In this document: positions 1 to 8,129 of the stretch, one piece after another
Layout: the number at the start of each line of letters is the position of its first letter
How positions within the stretch are numbered: the first letter of the stretch is position 1
Assembly (NCBI RefSeq): GCF_001629735.1
Contig: NZ_CP015224.1
Coordinates: forward strand, 620,001-684,000
Length of the DNA: 64,000 bases
Reading direction: 5' to 3'
Source of the DNA: Lysinibacillus sphaericus
Lineage (GTDB): Bacteria; Bacillota; Bacilli; Bacillales_A; Planococcaceae
The notes under the pieces: model-generated
Told to the model about the DNA's origin: nothing
The model's input: the letters and a program-made list of their open reading frames with translations, nothing else
Database searches by the model: none
Translations under genes and position numbers: made by a program

Positions 1-513
1 CGCTAATACTTGTTGTTCTTCTGAGAGAGTGACATTATAGCGATCGTCAACCATTGTAGCTGTTTTATGAATAGACACAAACGTATCCTCCTTTCGATCT
101 TGTTCCTTCAGTAATTCCATCATGACTAATAACGTCTTGGCTTGGCGTTCTTTTTCCTTTAACGCAAAACGGTGATGACGAATAGTCGTGGCACTGCCAA
201 TCTCTAATTCTTTTTTTATATCCTGATCTGATTTACCTTCATAAAATAAGCGTAAAATATGACTTTGATGCTCAGTTAAGCCGGTCATTTTTTTATTGAG
301 TCCATTTAAGTAATGAAATACAGACTGGTGTGTAATTGTAATATGGTGCTGCATCATTTTTTCGGCTTCATACAGTAAGCCATCGTACGGGTAAATAATT
401 CCTTTTTCTATTTCTTCTCCACATAGTAGACAAGTGAAATGTGTCTCATCGTCGATATAACCCTTTTTTAGATTATCGATAGGGGCTTGCCAAAATAGTT
501 CATTTACATCCAT
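1..513 (-). CDS. DUF2087-type transcriptional regulator (N-terminal part, runs off window)
   Basis: Open on the minus strand from an ATG at 513 to the window edge, so only the first 171 residues are visible. An AACGGAGG-like Shine-Dalgarno lies just upstream of the ATG. The N-terminus has a C-x2-C pair (CLLCGEE) about 30 residues in. A LuxR-like helix-turn-helix follows near residues 80-120 (LTEHQSHILRLFYEGKSDQD). The layout matches Bacillaceae proteins in which this HTH precedes a C-terminal DUF2087 domain; that domain would lie outside the window. The role is presumably DNA-binding regulation, with the target unknown. The palindrome 61 bp upstream could be its own operator (inference). Confidence 0.75.
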   Translation of the reverse strand, partial: MDVNELFWQAPIDNLKKGYIDDETHFTCLLCGEEIEKGIIYPYDGLLYEAEKMMQHHITITHQSVFHYLNGLNKKMTGLTEHQSHILRLFYEGKSDQDIKKELEIGSATTIRHHRFALKEKERQAKTLLVMMELLKEQDRKEDTFVSIHKTATMVDDRYNVTLSEEQQVLA

Positions 514-573
514 TAGGAATCCTCCGTTAAAAACAAACGATTTTTATATTTGTTTGCTTATTTATTATTAAAA

Positions 574-590
574 TAACAAATTGTTTGTTA
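574..590. promoter_or_regulatory. Perfect 7-3-7 palindrome, candidate operator
   Basis: TAACAAA-TTG-TTTGTTA is a perfect inverted repeat between the divergently oriented 5' end of the DUF2087-type regulator and the 3' end of the ABC operon. A related CAAAC...GTTTG pair lies nearby at about 533-556. Position suggests autoregulation of the regulator gene. There is no direct evidence of binding. Confidence 0.35.
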
Positions 591-604
591 TAAAGCAATA
601 AAAA

Positions 605-629
605 ACACATCGTTTTCTAAACGATGTGT
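605..629 (-). terminator. Intrinsic terminator of the LytTR-ABC operon
   Basis: An 11-bp stem (ACACATCGTTT / AAACGATGTGT) with a 3-nt loop. Read on the minus strand it is followed by a run of T (A-rich on the plus strand at 597-604). It lies 19 nt past the permease stop codon. Confidence 0.8.
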
Positions 630-647
630 AAAAACGTTGGCAACTAT

Positions 648-1523
648 TTATTTATATTTTCTTTTAAACAAAAGGAGGGAGGCAATTGCTAGGATGAGTA
701 TTGTACCAACGATAATGAGGATGCTCGTTGAGGCATGAAGGGTATTACCATGAAGCTCATAGACAATACCATAATTAATTTTATAGTCATTCACATAGGA
801 GACCGGTGTACCTTCAAAGATATTGGTAATGGAGCTTTCCATAAATGTGTTTCGTAAGAGTAATGTAGTATGACTAACCGGAAAATACATAATTAAATTT
901 TGTGCAAAGCTTGGTAGAGCACCAAGTGGGACATAAACACCGCATAAAAATCCGAGTAGTGTACCGACAATAGTTCCTAATGTTGAGAAGGCATTTTGTG
1001 TCGACACAAACAAGGAAAGAAATAGATTCAAGACACTTGCGAGCAAGACAGATAATAAGATAATGCCAAGTACTTGAACAAAATGTGTAGGGCTTAAAAG
1101 CTTACCGCCTGTTGCTACTATAAAAATTTCACAGCCAATTAATGCGATAAAGGAAAAAATACTGCCAATTATTAATGCATTGAGTACATAGCTCATTTGT
1201 ATGGTGGCGCGGGAAAGAGGGGCAGTTAAAAAATCGGCCATTGCCTTTGATTCCTGATCCTTTATGGCAATACTATATGCACCAAGTGTTGTTGAAACGG
1301 CAATCATCGATAGTAACCCTGCTACAACCCATTCGTTCACCATGGTAATCACTTCAGGTGTGGCTTCCGTGATTCGTTCAATGGCATCTACTTGCATTTT
1401 TTGGAGGAATACGGCGTAAAGCACAATGACGATAATCACCGATAGTAGAGAGAAGAACACTTGTGTTTTATCTCGCCTAAATACTTTGTTATTTCGTTGT
1501 ACTAAGCTCATTAAGGCTTCCAT
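648..1523 (-). CDS. ABC-2 type transporter permease
   Basis: A 291-residue integral membrane protein with about six hydrophobic segments: one near residues 22-40, the others between 65 and 285. The arrangement is that of ABC-2 permeases that pair with DrrA/NatA-type ATPases. Its ATG overlaps the stop codon of the upstream ATPase gene by one base (TAATG), so the two are translationally coupled and should form one exporter. The substrate cannot be read from sequence; drug or peptide export is the usual role of such pairs. It is the last gene of the four-gene operon and is followed by a terminator. Confidence 0.85.
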   Translation of the reverse strand: MEALMSLVQRNNKVFRRDKTQVFFSLLSVIIVIVLYAVFLQKMQVDAIERITEATPEVITMVNEWVVAGLLSMIAVSTTLGAYSIAIKDQESKAMADFLTAPLSRATIQMSYVLNALIIGSIFSFIALIGCEIFIVATGGKLLSPTHFVQVLGIILLSVLLASVLNLFLSLFVSTQNAFSTLGTIVGTLLGFLCGVYVPLGALPSFAQNLIMYFPVSHTTLLLRNTFMESSITNIFEGTPVSYVNDYKINYGIVYELHGNTLHASTSILIIVGTILILAIASLLLFKRKYK

Positions 1524-2443
1524 TATGCAACATCCCCCTCTGCCATAATATGAAGAAAGACATCGTCCATCGTTCCTTTAATCACTTCAAAGGAGGCGAT
1601 GAGTGGCTCCGCTTTCTTTAAAAGGGAGAGAGCTTGTAGGGTGGACTCCAAACGGATTGTATAGATCTCCTGTTTCTCGGTATAGGAAATGGCGTGTTCT
1701 TCCAGCCATTTAACACCGTCTATTGGATTATTGAAAACAACGGCCATAGAGTCATAGGCATACTTTGTTTTCAACGCATCAGGCGTACCCTGTGCGACAA
1801 TTTTTCCTGCCTTTAATACAAGGACCTGATGGGCGACTGCCGCTTCCTCCATATAATGGGTTGTTAAAAACACAGTCATATTCGTTTCGAGTTGGAGCTG
1901 CTTGATGGCCTGCCAAACTAATTGTCGTGTTTGTGGATCTAAGCCGGTTGTAGGTTCATCTAGAAATAATATAGTTGGACGATGAATAAGTGCACGTGCA
2001 ATGTCTGCTCGTCTTTTTTGACCGCCTGATAATGTTCCATATTTTTGCTTTTCTATATCCTCTAAATGCAAATAGGAGGAAACAAATTGATAGTTTTCAG
2101 CAAGCTGTGTTTTTGCTAATCCATATGTTCTGCCTCTGTGTAGAATGTTTTCCTGCACAGTTAAACGATCATCTAATAGGCTTTGTTGGAACACAACACC
2201 AATGGATTTACGGATATCTGCGTTATGATTGCTGACATCTAGTGTAAAGTTATTAATAGTGACATGGCCGCTGGATTTTTTTAATAAAGTACAAAGGATT
2301 TCAATGGTTGTCGATTTGCCAGCACCGTTTGCTCCTAAAAAAGCAAAGAGGGTACCTCGTTCAACTGTGAATGAAATGTCGTTAACCGCATGGTGGTCAC
2401 CATATTGTTTACATAAATTCTCAACTTTTACCGCGAAGGTCAT
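1523..2443 (-). CDS. ABC transporter ATP-binding protein (DrrA/CcmA-like)
   Basis: A 306-residue ATPase. Walker A is GANGAGKST (about residues 37-45), the signature is LSGGQKRR (about 139-146) and Walker B is ILFLDEPT (about 158-165), followed by a H-loop TTHYMEE. The C-terminal ~80 residues form the domain usual in drug-export ATPases of this family. It is coupled by a one-base overlap to the permease gene and lies 5 bp downstream of the DUF3021 gene. The export substrate is unknown. Confidence 0.92.
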   Translation of the reverse strand: MTFAVKVENLCKQYGDHHAVNDISFTVERGTLFAFLGANGAGKSTTIEILCTLLKKSSGHVTINNFTLDVSNHNADIRKSIGVVFQQSLLDDRLTVQENILHRGRTYGLAKTQLAENYQFVSSYLHLEDIEKQKYGTLSGGQKRRADIARALIHRPTILFLDEPTTGLDPQTRQLVWQAIKQLQLETNMTVFLTTHYMEEAAVAHQVLVLKAGKIVAQGTPDALKTKYAYDSMAVVFNNPIDGVKWLEEHAISYTEKQEIYTIRLESTLQALSLLKKAEPLIASFEVIKGTMDDVFLHIMAEGDVA

Positions 2444-2448
2444 CTAGA

Positions 2449-2853
2449 TTATTCCTTTCTCTTTCGGATTTCTCGATTTATTTTTTCAATATCATTTAAT
2501 TGAAGGATATAAAGAATACACCAAACGATGATGTAAATAACGGCTTCAGAAAGCAGCACATATTTCACACCAGAATGCATAAACCAGCCACCAAAATAGC
2601 CAGCAATTAAAACACAGATTGTCACAGCGATTAAATGCAAGAGTAGCTGCGCCATAAAAGGAATGGATTCAAACTCAAAAATACCAGATATAAGTCCGAT
2701 GGCAATGCCAAGTATGGCTGCAATTACAGTTTGCTCCAGTAATTCTGTGCCGGACACCATCGCATTATTTGATAGGACGCTAAATGTCACTAAGACATAA
2801 GAAGAGCTAAGGGATATGAGTAGTCCGATAATCATCATGCTTATATATTTCAT
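2449..2853 (-). CDS. DUF3021 family membrane protein
   Basis: About 134 residues with four hydrophobic segments, matching the short four-helix DUF3021 proteins commonly paired with LytTR regulators. The ATG at 2853 is chosen because GGGAGGG lies 8-9 bases upstream; a TTG 18 bases earlier has no such site. The start is one base past the stop of the LytTR gene, so the two are coupled. By family knowledge such proteins modulate their LytTR partner from the membrane. Here that is inferred from adjacency. Confidence 0.8.
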   Translation of the reverse strand: MKYISMMIIGLLISLSSSYVLVTFSVLSNNAMVSGTELLEQTVIAAILGIAIGLISGIFEFESIPFMAQLLLHLIAVTICVLIAGYFGGWFMHSGVKYVLLSEAVIYIIVWCILYILQLNDIEKINREIRKRKE

Positions 2854-2854
2854 G

Positions 2855-3304
2855 CTATAGATCCCTCCCAATACCTAAGTGTCGCTTCAATTCTTTTATA
2901 TATTTACGACTAACATGAATGGTTACATCATTTTCAAGCAGTAATTGTGTTGTACCGATTTTGCCCATTTGAATAGAGGAGATTTTATGGATATTGACAA
3001 GTGTAGATTTACTTACTCGTACAAAGTCCTTTGAAAGCTGTGCCTCTAGTTCATATAATTTTCGTTTAGACTCAAACTCTTGCTCATTCGTTTGTAAAAA
3101 TACTTTGGCATCCTCTGCATAGATGGAATAAATATCAGTAATTTTTAGTAGATGAATTTCTTGTTGAAAGTACCCATCTAGCATAGTAGTTTGGGACGCT
3201 TGTAATTGCTGCATGAGTCTTTCAATTTGTTCGTTGTATTCTTTCGCATGTATATGAACCTCTGTTTCTTCAAGTTCATGGTGAATCGTTAAATGAATTT
3301 TCAT
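2855..3304 (-). CDS. LytTR-domain transcriptional regulator
   Basis: A 149-residue protein without a receiver domain. It has an N-terminal ~45-residue segment, then a LytTR DNA-binding domain (about 45-145). Typical motifs are IYAEDAKVFLQT, FVRVSKSTLVNIHKI and VSRKYIKELKRHLG. It is the first gene of the operon, with GGAGACC just upstream of the ATG. LytTR-DUF3021 pairs usually autoregulate and control an adjacent ABC transporter, which is present here, so it probably senses export or membrane stress. The signal is unknown. Confidence 0.88.
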   Translation of the reverse strand: MKIHLTIHHELEETEVHIHAKEYNEQIERLMQQLQASQTTMLDGYFQQEIHLLKITDIYSIYAEDAKVFLQTNEQEFESKRKLYELEAQLSKDFVRVSKSTLVNIHKISSIQMGKIGTTQLLLENDVTIHVSRKYIKELKRHLGIGRDL

Positions 3305-3527
3305 AGGAGACCTCCTTTACTTTCCCCATCAAGGAGAAAACGCTGAATCAGGTAATAATAATGTAGCATAGAAAATTTTAGCAAAGGTAAATTATTGGGT
3401 AAGAGGTTCAATTTTATCGATAAGAGGTTATTTTTGAACGATAGCAAACCATACAAAAGTCGCTTCAATAGAAAAAAAGGTTAAGAAACGTCATAATATT
3501 GTTATCTAGTTGTAAGGGGTTGCTAGT

Positions 3528-4556
3528 ATGTTTGTTTTTGGTAGGCATATATTGATTACATTATGCATTGGCCTCATAGGTGCTGTCGTTTTTCAACTAC
3601 TTCATATACCAATGCCTTGGTTGCTAGGCGCTATTACAGCGGTACTTATCGTGCAATTGTCGACCAATGTACAATTGAGATGGCATTCTTCCTTCCGTAA
3701 TTTTGGTTTAATCGTAGCAGGGTATTCTATCGGCTTTGCCTTTACTCCAGAAGCGGTGCAGGATATTAAGCTTTTTTTAGGGAGTATTGTCGTTATAAAT
3801 GTGATTTTTATATTGTTATTTTTTGGTGTCAGTTATTTAGTAGCCAAACGTACAGATTTGGATTTTGCAACGGCATTGACATGCTGTGTACCTGGTGGCA
3901 TGGCACAGGTTGTGGCTTTTGCTGAGGAGCAAGGCGATATGGATATGGTGGTCATTACGTTCTTTCAAATCCTCCGTGTTCTTTTAATCGTCGGCTTTGT
4001 CCCGCTCATGTTGACAGATGTTGGTGGAAACAGCACTATGAGCAACGGAATGTATACATGGGGCCTTGTCGGTATACTAATCGTTTGTGGCTTAGCAGGG
4101 TGGATTGCTCAAAAGCTTAAAATTCCAACAGGTTATATGCTTGGCCCCGTATTTTTATTGATGGGAATTAATATGGTGGGGATAGAAGTGCCTAGAATCC
4201 CCGTATCTCTTCTACATATTGCTCAATTGATGGTTGGAATCCATATCGGGTTATTGTTGAAAAAAGAAGATCTACATTTATCAAAGAGGCATATTTTTTA
4301 TGCATTTGTATCAGCTGGCATTTATATAGGGGCAGCGTATGGCTTAACATTTTTAATGAAAAGTTTATACAGTCTCGACTTTAGGACAGGCTTTTTAAGT
4401 ATTGTGCCTGGGGGACTTGATCAAATGGGGATTATTGCGGCTTCTGTACATGCCAATGTGACAATCGTCACAGCTTTTCAACTCTTCCGAATCCTAGTGA
4501 TTTCAATTTTCCTTGTGCCTGTCGTCAAAATGTTTGTAAAAAAAGTGAAAACATGA
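3528..4556 (+). CDS. AbrB-family (putative ammonia monooxygenase-type) membrane protein
   Basis: A 342-residue polytopic protein with roughly ten hydrophobic segments in two similar halves. Each half contains a PGG element (CCVPGGMAQVVAFAEEQG near residue 123 and SIVPGGLDQMGIIA near residue 288), the hallmark of the AbrB / AmoA-like membrane family (Pfam AbrB, unrelated to the DNA-binding AbrB). The function is not well defined in the family; transport is the usual guess. It is monocistronic, with AAGGGG upstream of the ATG and a terminator directly downstream. Confidence 0.8.
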   Translation: MFVFGRHILITLCIGLIGAVVFQLLHIPMPWLLGAITAVLIVQLSTNVQLRWHSSFRNFGLIVAGYSIGFAFTPEAVQDIKLFLGSIVVINVIFILLFFGVSYLVAKRTDLDFATALTCCVPGGMAQVVAFAEEQGDMDMVVITFFQILRVLLIVGFVPLMLTDVGGNSTMSNGMYTWGLVGILIVCGLAGWIAQKLKIPTGYMLGPVFLLMGINMVGIEVPRIPVSLLHIAQLMVGIHIGLLLKKEDLHLSKRHIFYAFVSAGIYIGAAYGLTFLMKSLYSLDFRTGFLSIVPGGLDQMGIIAASVHANVTIVTAFQLFRILVISIFLVPVVKMFVKKVKT

Positions 4557-4590
4557 AGGATAGTTATCAATTAATCCCTCATGTTTTTTT
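4551..4590 (+). terminator. Intrinsic terminator after the AbrB-family gene
   Basis: Stem ACATGAAGGAT / ATCCCTCATGT with one mismatch, followed by TTTTTT. It begins inside the last codons of the gene. Confidence 0.8.
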
Positions 4591-4817
4591 GCTGGTTATA
4601 TTTCAATTGATGGATTAAATCCTGCAATGTTTCGGCATTCGCTGTTAGCAGTAATGCTGCGCTATTAATAGCATCCATGCTTAAATGAATTACTATTTTT
4701 TACTGGTATATAACTAGATTGCCAGTTTGTATATTTATAAAATAAAACGATTGTTAATTTAGCCCCTTTTCAAAAAATCTGAAAAATGGTATTATATGTT
4801 TAACTATAATGAACGGA

Positions 4818-5031
4818 GGTGAAAAAGAATGAATAAAAACGCTACGGACGCATGTGTAAAAGTGGATACGGCTATGTATTTTGCACGCGTCATTACTTTC
4901 GATTTTGCGAACAACGGGATAGGTCTGTCCATTTTTAAGCAAAATCAAATAACAAACGTAGCGAATTAACCATTCTTTTTCACACATTTTAATGAGAAGA
5001 AGACTGCTTGTTAATGAGCAGTCTTTTTTGT
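4818..5031 (+). promoter_or_regulatory. Ribosome-mediated transcription attenuator (leader ORF, pairing arms, terminator)
   Basis: Three pieces are seen directly. A 13-bp complementarity (GTGAAAAAGAATG at 4819-4831 with CATTCTTTTTCAC at 4971-4983) encloses the leader ORF. An inner CGCTACG/CGTAGCG pair lies at 4840-4846 and 4957-4963. An intrinsic terminator follows (AAGACTGC / GCAGTCTT + T run, 5000-5029), 45 bp before the ABC-F start. If a stalled ribosome blocks the outer stem, 4973-4980 could pair with GAGAAGAA at 4994-5001 and compete with the base of the terminator. The alternative pairing is inference. Confidence 0.65.
4829..4969 (+). CDS. Translated leader peptide of the ABC-F gene (46 aa)
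   Basis: A small ORF beginning MNKNATDACVKV and ending QITNVAN, preceded by a near-perfect GGAGGTG Shine-Dalgarno at 4815-4821. It sits 105 bp upstream of the ABC-F start and is followed by a terminator hairpin at 5000-5029. Its ribosome-binding region (4819-4831) is perfectly complementary to 4971-4983, immediately after its stop codon. A second complementary pair joins 4840-4846 with 4957-4963. This is the architecture of antibiotic-responsive attenuators, where ribosome stalling on the leader changes folding. I infer it is regulatory rather than functional as a peptide. Confidence 0.7.
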   Translation: MNKNATDACVKVDTAMYFARVITFDFANNGIGLSIFKQNQITNVAN

Positions 5032-5073
5032 GTCGTCTAGATGTTTTCGCGCGTTTCATTGGAGGAAAAAACG

Positions 5074-6876
5074 ATGCAAATGAAAGCTGAGCAAATACAA
5101 AAAATTATGGGTGGCAATATATTATTTGAGCATTTACAACTGGAAGTAAATAGTGGTGAACATGTTGCGATTGTTGGGGTAAATGGTAGTGGTAAAACAA
5201 CTTTATTGCAGCTTCTATCGGGCGTAGATATGCCAGATCGAGGACGTATCATAAAAAGTAAAGATGCCACGATTGGCTATTTACATCAAATTCCACATTA
5301 TCCAGGACATTCAGTGAAGGAAGTATTAGAAGAGGCATTTGCTGATATTTATGCATTAAAGGCTAGAATGACGATACTGGAGCAAGAAATGCAGTCAACC
5401 GTAACGGATAAAACTTTATGGCAATATGGGCAAGTGCAGGAGCAATTCATGCTACAGGGGGGCTATGAGGTGGAAGCCCAATTAGTGATGATTGCTAATG
5501 GCTTAGGTATTATGGGAATGTTGGCGCAACCGTTTAGTAGTTTAAGTGGAGGCGAGAAGACGAAGATAATGCTAGGGCAAATTTTATTGAGCCATCCAGC
5601 TATTTTATTATTAGATGAACCAACGAATCATCTTGATATGCAGGCGATCGAATGGCTTGAAAATTATGTGCGCAGCTTTGAGGGGATTGTTATTGTCGTA
5701 TCTCATGACCGACATTTTATGAATCAGATTGCACATAAAGTAATTGAAATTGAAGATGGAGAGGCATTTACGTACAGCGGTAATTACGATGCATTTCTTG
5801 CGCAGAAAGAGGCAAAGATCGAACAACAATTTTCTGATTATGAAGAGCAACAAAAGAAAATTAAGAAAATGCAAGAAACGATAAAACGCTTAAAACAATG
5901 GGCTAATGAAGCAAATCCACCAAATGCTTCTATGCATAGACGAGCAAAAAGTATGGAAAAAGCATTAGCACGTATCGAACGGGTGAAGAAGCCACTCTCA
6001 AAAAAGAAAATGAATCTGGCTTTAACGATGGCTGAACGTAGCGGCAAAGAGGTAGTACAATTACAAGACATACACCACGGCTATGATAAGCCTTTATTGA
6101 TAGACAGTAATCTGGCTATCTATTTTGGAGAAAGACTTGCGATTGTTGGGAGCAACGGTAGTGGTAAATCAACTTTATTAAAAATGATGCTAGGGGAGGT
6201 CGTTCCTAACCAAGGTGTTTGCCACGTAGGCAGTAATGTGAAAATTGGCTATCTGTCTCAACAGTTTGAACATAAAAATCCAGCTATCCGATTAATTGAT
6301 GCCTTTCGAGAAAATGTAGCGGTGTCTGAGGCTGAAGCGCGCCATATTCTCGCACGATTTTTGTTCTATGGCTATGATGTCTTCAAACAAGTGAAGAATT
6401 TAAGCGGTGGAGAAAAAATGCGCCTTCGATTAGCTCAATTAATGCATGAGGATATTAATGTGCTCATTTTGGATGAACCAACGAACCATTTAGATATAGA
6501 AGCAAGAGAAGTATTGGAGGAAACGCTAGAATCCTTTGAAGGAACTATTATTGGTGTGTCCCATGACCGCTATTTCTTACAAAAAATATTTACAAAAACA
6601 GCATGGCTAAAGGATCAAACTATTCATGTGTTTGAAGGAGATTACGAGTGGGCTAGACAAAAGCTACAGGAACTCTCTAAGAAAAAAGAAGTTGTAAATG
6701 AACGGGTGCCTAAAATACAACCTGTCAAAAAAGAGCTATCCATTGAACAACAAATTGAAAAATTAGAGGCAAAACTAGAGGAACCTTCACTTGTTGAAGA
6801 GCAACGGCAAAAGCTGGAACAGCACATAGAGGAATTATATAAAAAATGGGTGGAAGAGGGAACGGAACATGCTTAA
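5074..6876 (+). CDS. ABC-F family ATPase (ribosome-acting, probable antibiotic protection)
   Basis: A 600-residue protein with two nucleotide-binding domains and no membrane segment, as in ABC-F proteins. Walker A motifs are GVNGSGKTT (about residue 35) and GSNGSGKST (about 358). Each half has LSGGEK and LDEPTNHLD. An interdomain linker spans roughly 245-320, and a charged coiled-coil C-terminal tail spans about 515-600. The ATG at 5074 is chosen because GGAGG lies at 5061-5065; the in-frame ATG at 5041 has no ribosome site. ABC-F proteins bind the ribosomal E site. The attenuator upstream argues for a drug-responsive resistance member (Vml/Msr/Lsa type) rather than a housekeeping one, but subfamily assignment needs a tree. 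Confidence 0.88.
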   Translation: MQMKAEQIQKIMGGNILFEHLQLEVNSGEHVAIVGVNGSGKTTLLQLLSGVDMPDRGRIIKSKDATIGYLHQIPHYPGHSVKEVLEEAFADIYALKARMTILEQEMQSTVTDKTLWQYGQVQEQFMLQGGYEVEAQLVMIANGLGIMGMLAQPFSSLSGGEKTKIMLGQILLSHPAILLLDEPTNHLDMQAIEWLENYVRSFEGIVIVVSHDRHFMNQIAHKVIEIEDGEAFTYSGNYDAFLAQKEAKIEQQFSDYEEQQKKIKKMQETIKRLKQWANEANPPNASMHRRAKSMEKALARIERVKKPLSKKKMNLALTMAERSGKEVVQLQDIHHGYDKPLLIDSNLAIYFGERLAIVGSNGSGKSTLLKMMLGEVVPNQGVCHVGSNVKIGYLSQQFEHKNPAIRLIDAFRENVAVSEAEARHILARFLFYGYDVFKQVKNLSGGEKMRLRLAQLMHEDINVLILDEPTNHLDIEAREVLEETLESFEGTIIGVSHDRYFLQKIFTKTAWLKDQTIHVFEGDYEWARQKLQELSKKKEVVNERVPKIQPVKKELSIEQQIEKLEAKLEEPSLVEEQRQKLEQHIEELYKKWVEEGTEHA

Positions 6877-7660
6877 TTTAGAACGCATTATGCAGCTTGA
6901 TATAGATCATGTAAAGAGTTTTAGTGAGATGGAAGTATGTCAAGAAGGAGTTTTATTCTACAATAAGGCAATCCCAACTTATTATGATGCTAATCATGCA
7001 CATGTTTGGCGAAAGATTGAAAATCCTGCTCAGTTTTTACAAGATATAAAAATGTTCTATCAATCTAAGTCGCTTATCCCACGGTTGTATTTATATAATC
7101 TTGAGGACAATCAAGCATGTATGGAGGCTTTAGAGACGCATGGCTTTCAGTATGAGCAGTTTGTCAATGAAATTCAGTGTTGGAATGGTGAGTTTAGTCA
7201 ACTCTCACCACATCCAGCCATCCAAATTGAACGAGTAACAGATGTAAATATAGACGAAGCCATGGCAGTGGAAATGAGCATTTCTGCCTTTGGAGATCCT
7301 GAATTAATTAAAATGGCCTTTGAGCAAGCTTATTCTTCGCCAAGCTTTACGTACTATTTATTAAAACTAGATGGGGTGCCATGCTGTACGGCTAGTATGT
7401 TTGTGTCAGGAAAGCAAGGAAGAATTGAGAGTGTAGCAACCATTGAAAGCTATCGAGGACGTGGTTTAATCGGCTATATGTTGCAGCATATCCAACAACA
7501 ATCAGTGAATCAAAAGCTCGAGCAGCTATGGATATGGCCAATTAACGATCAGGTTGCTAAAGTCTATGATAGGGCAAATTTTAAATCAATTGGATCCATT
7601 GCATCCATTCATGCATTTACAGAAGGAAAAAGTATTCAAAATATACGAGAAAATTCTTAA
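6869..7660 (+). CDS. GNAT-family N-acetyltransferase
   Basis: A 263-residue protein with a C-terminal GNAT fold. The acetyl-CoA loop is ESVATIESYRGRGLIGYML (about residues 189-207), followed by helices and WPINDQVAKVYDRANF, a usual GNAT C-terminal pattern. The N-terminal ~110 residues look like a second, degenerate GNAT-like half. The ATG overlaps the end of the ABC-F gene by 8 bp, so it is co-transcribed with it and shares its control. The substrate is unknown. A possible link with drug modification rests only on the operon. Confidence 0.8.
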   Translation: MLNLERIMQLDIDHVKSFSEMEVCQEGVLFYNKAIPTYYDANHAHVWRKIENPAQFLQDIKMFYQSKSLIPRLYLYNLEDNQACMEALETHGFQYEQFVNEIQCWNGEFSQLSPHPAIQIERVTDVNIDEAMAVEMSISAFGDPELIKMAFEQAYSSPSFTYYLLKLDGVPCCTASMFVSGKQGRIESVATIESYRGRGLIGYMLQHIQQQSVNQKLEQLWIWPINDQVAKVYDRANFKSIGSIASIHAFTEGKSIQNIRENS

Positions 7661-7677
7661 ACTAACATAAATAGCAA

Positions 7678-7719
7678 CCCGCCAACTTCCTGTAAGGTTT
7701 AGAAGTTGGCGGGTTTTTT
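7678..7719 (+). terminator. Intrinsic terminator of the ABC-F/GNAT operon
   Basis: A perfect 12-bp GC-rich stem CCCGCCAACTTC / GAAGTTGGCGGG, followed by TTTTTT. Confidence 0.9.
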
Positions 7720-7777
7720 AGAACTGTACTTGCCAATTATAATTACATGACGCTTGGGTCATGGTCTGTTATAACAG

Positions 7778-7972
7778 CTAATCGGCCATGAGCTCGGTCA
7801 AATCAATTTGAATCTCTTTCACAACAGGTCGATTTCTTAAAAGGTCAAAATTTGTTGCACCCGTTGCACGATAGCTCATTACGACATCGAAATCTTCCTC
7901 CCTATTAATAGCTACGCCATGATATATCGGTGCAGGTACTAAACTAGTCAAAGGATATAATTTTGAATGCAA
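7778..7972 (-). pseudogene. Short unrecognised ORF, possibly a gene fragment
   Basis: A 64-residue reading frame, beginning at a TTG with no Shine-Dalgarno, with ordinary-looking composition (PAPIYHGVAINREEDFD, RPVVKEIQIDLTELMAD). It is bounded by a hairpin (CATGAC / GTCATG, about 7751-7768) and by an 11-bp perfect hairpin at 7983-8010. I do not recognise a family. It may be the tail of a degraded gene or not coding at all. Confidence 0.2.
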
Positions 7973-8129
7973 GCTAGTAAAATTCCTGAATAGTATCGAC
8001 TATTCAGGAAATTTGTTTTATTCTTATAAAAGAGGAATTTTCATGGATTATAAGTTTTTTACTTGAAAAAATACCGTATTCGATTTATTGTCTTTAGAGA
8101 TACTTGTTTATGGACTTGGAGGATATGGA

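Noticed and set aside
7983-8010. Perfect 11-bp hairpin near the doubtful 64-residue ORF
   Set aside because: It looks like a terminator or leftover repeat, but no supported gene ends next to it and no strong T run follows on the plus strand, so it was not listed on its own.
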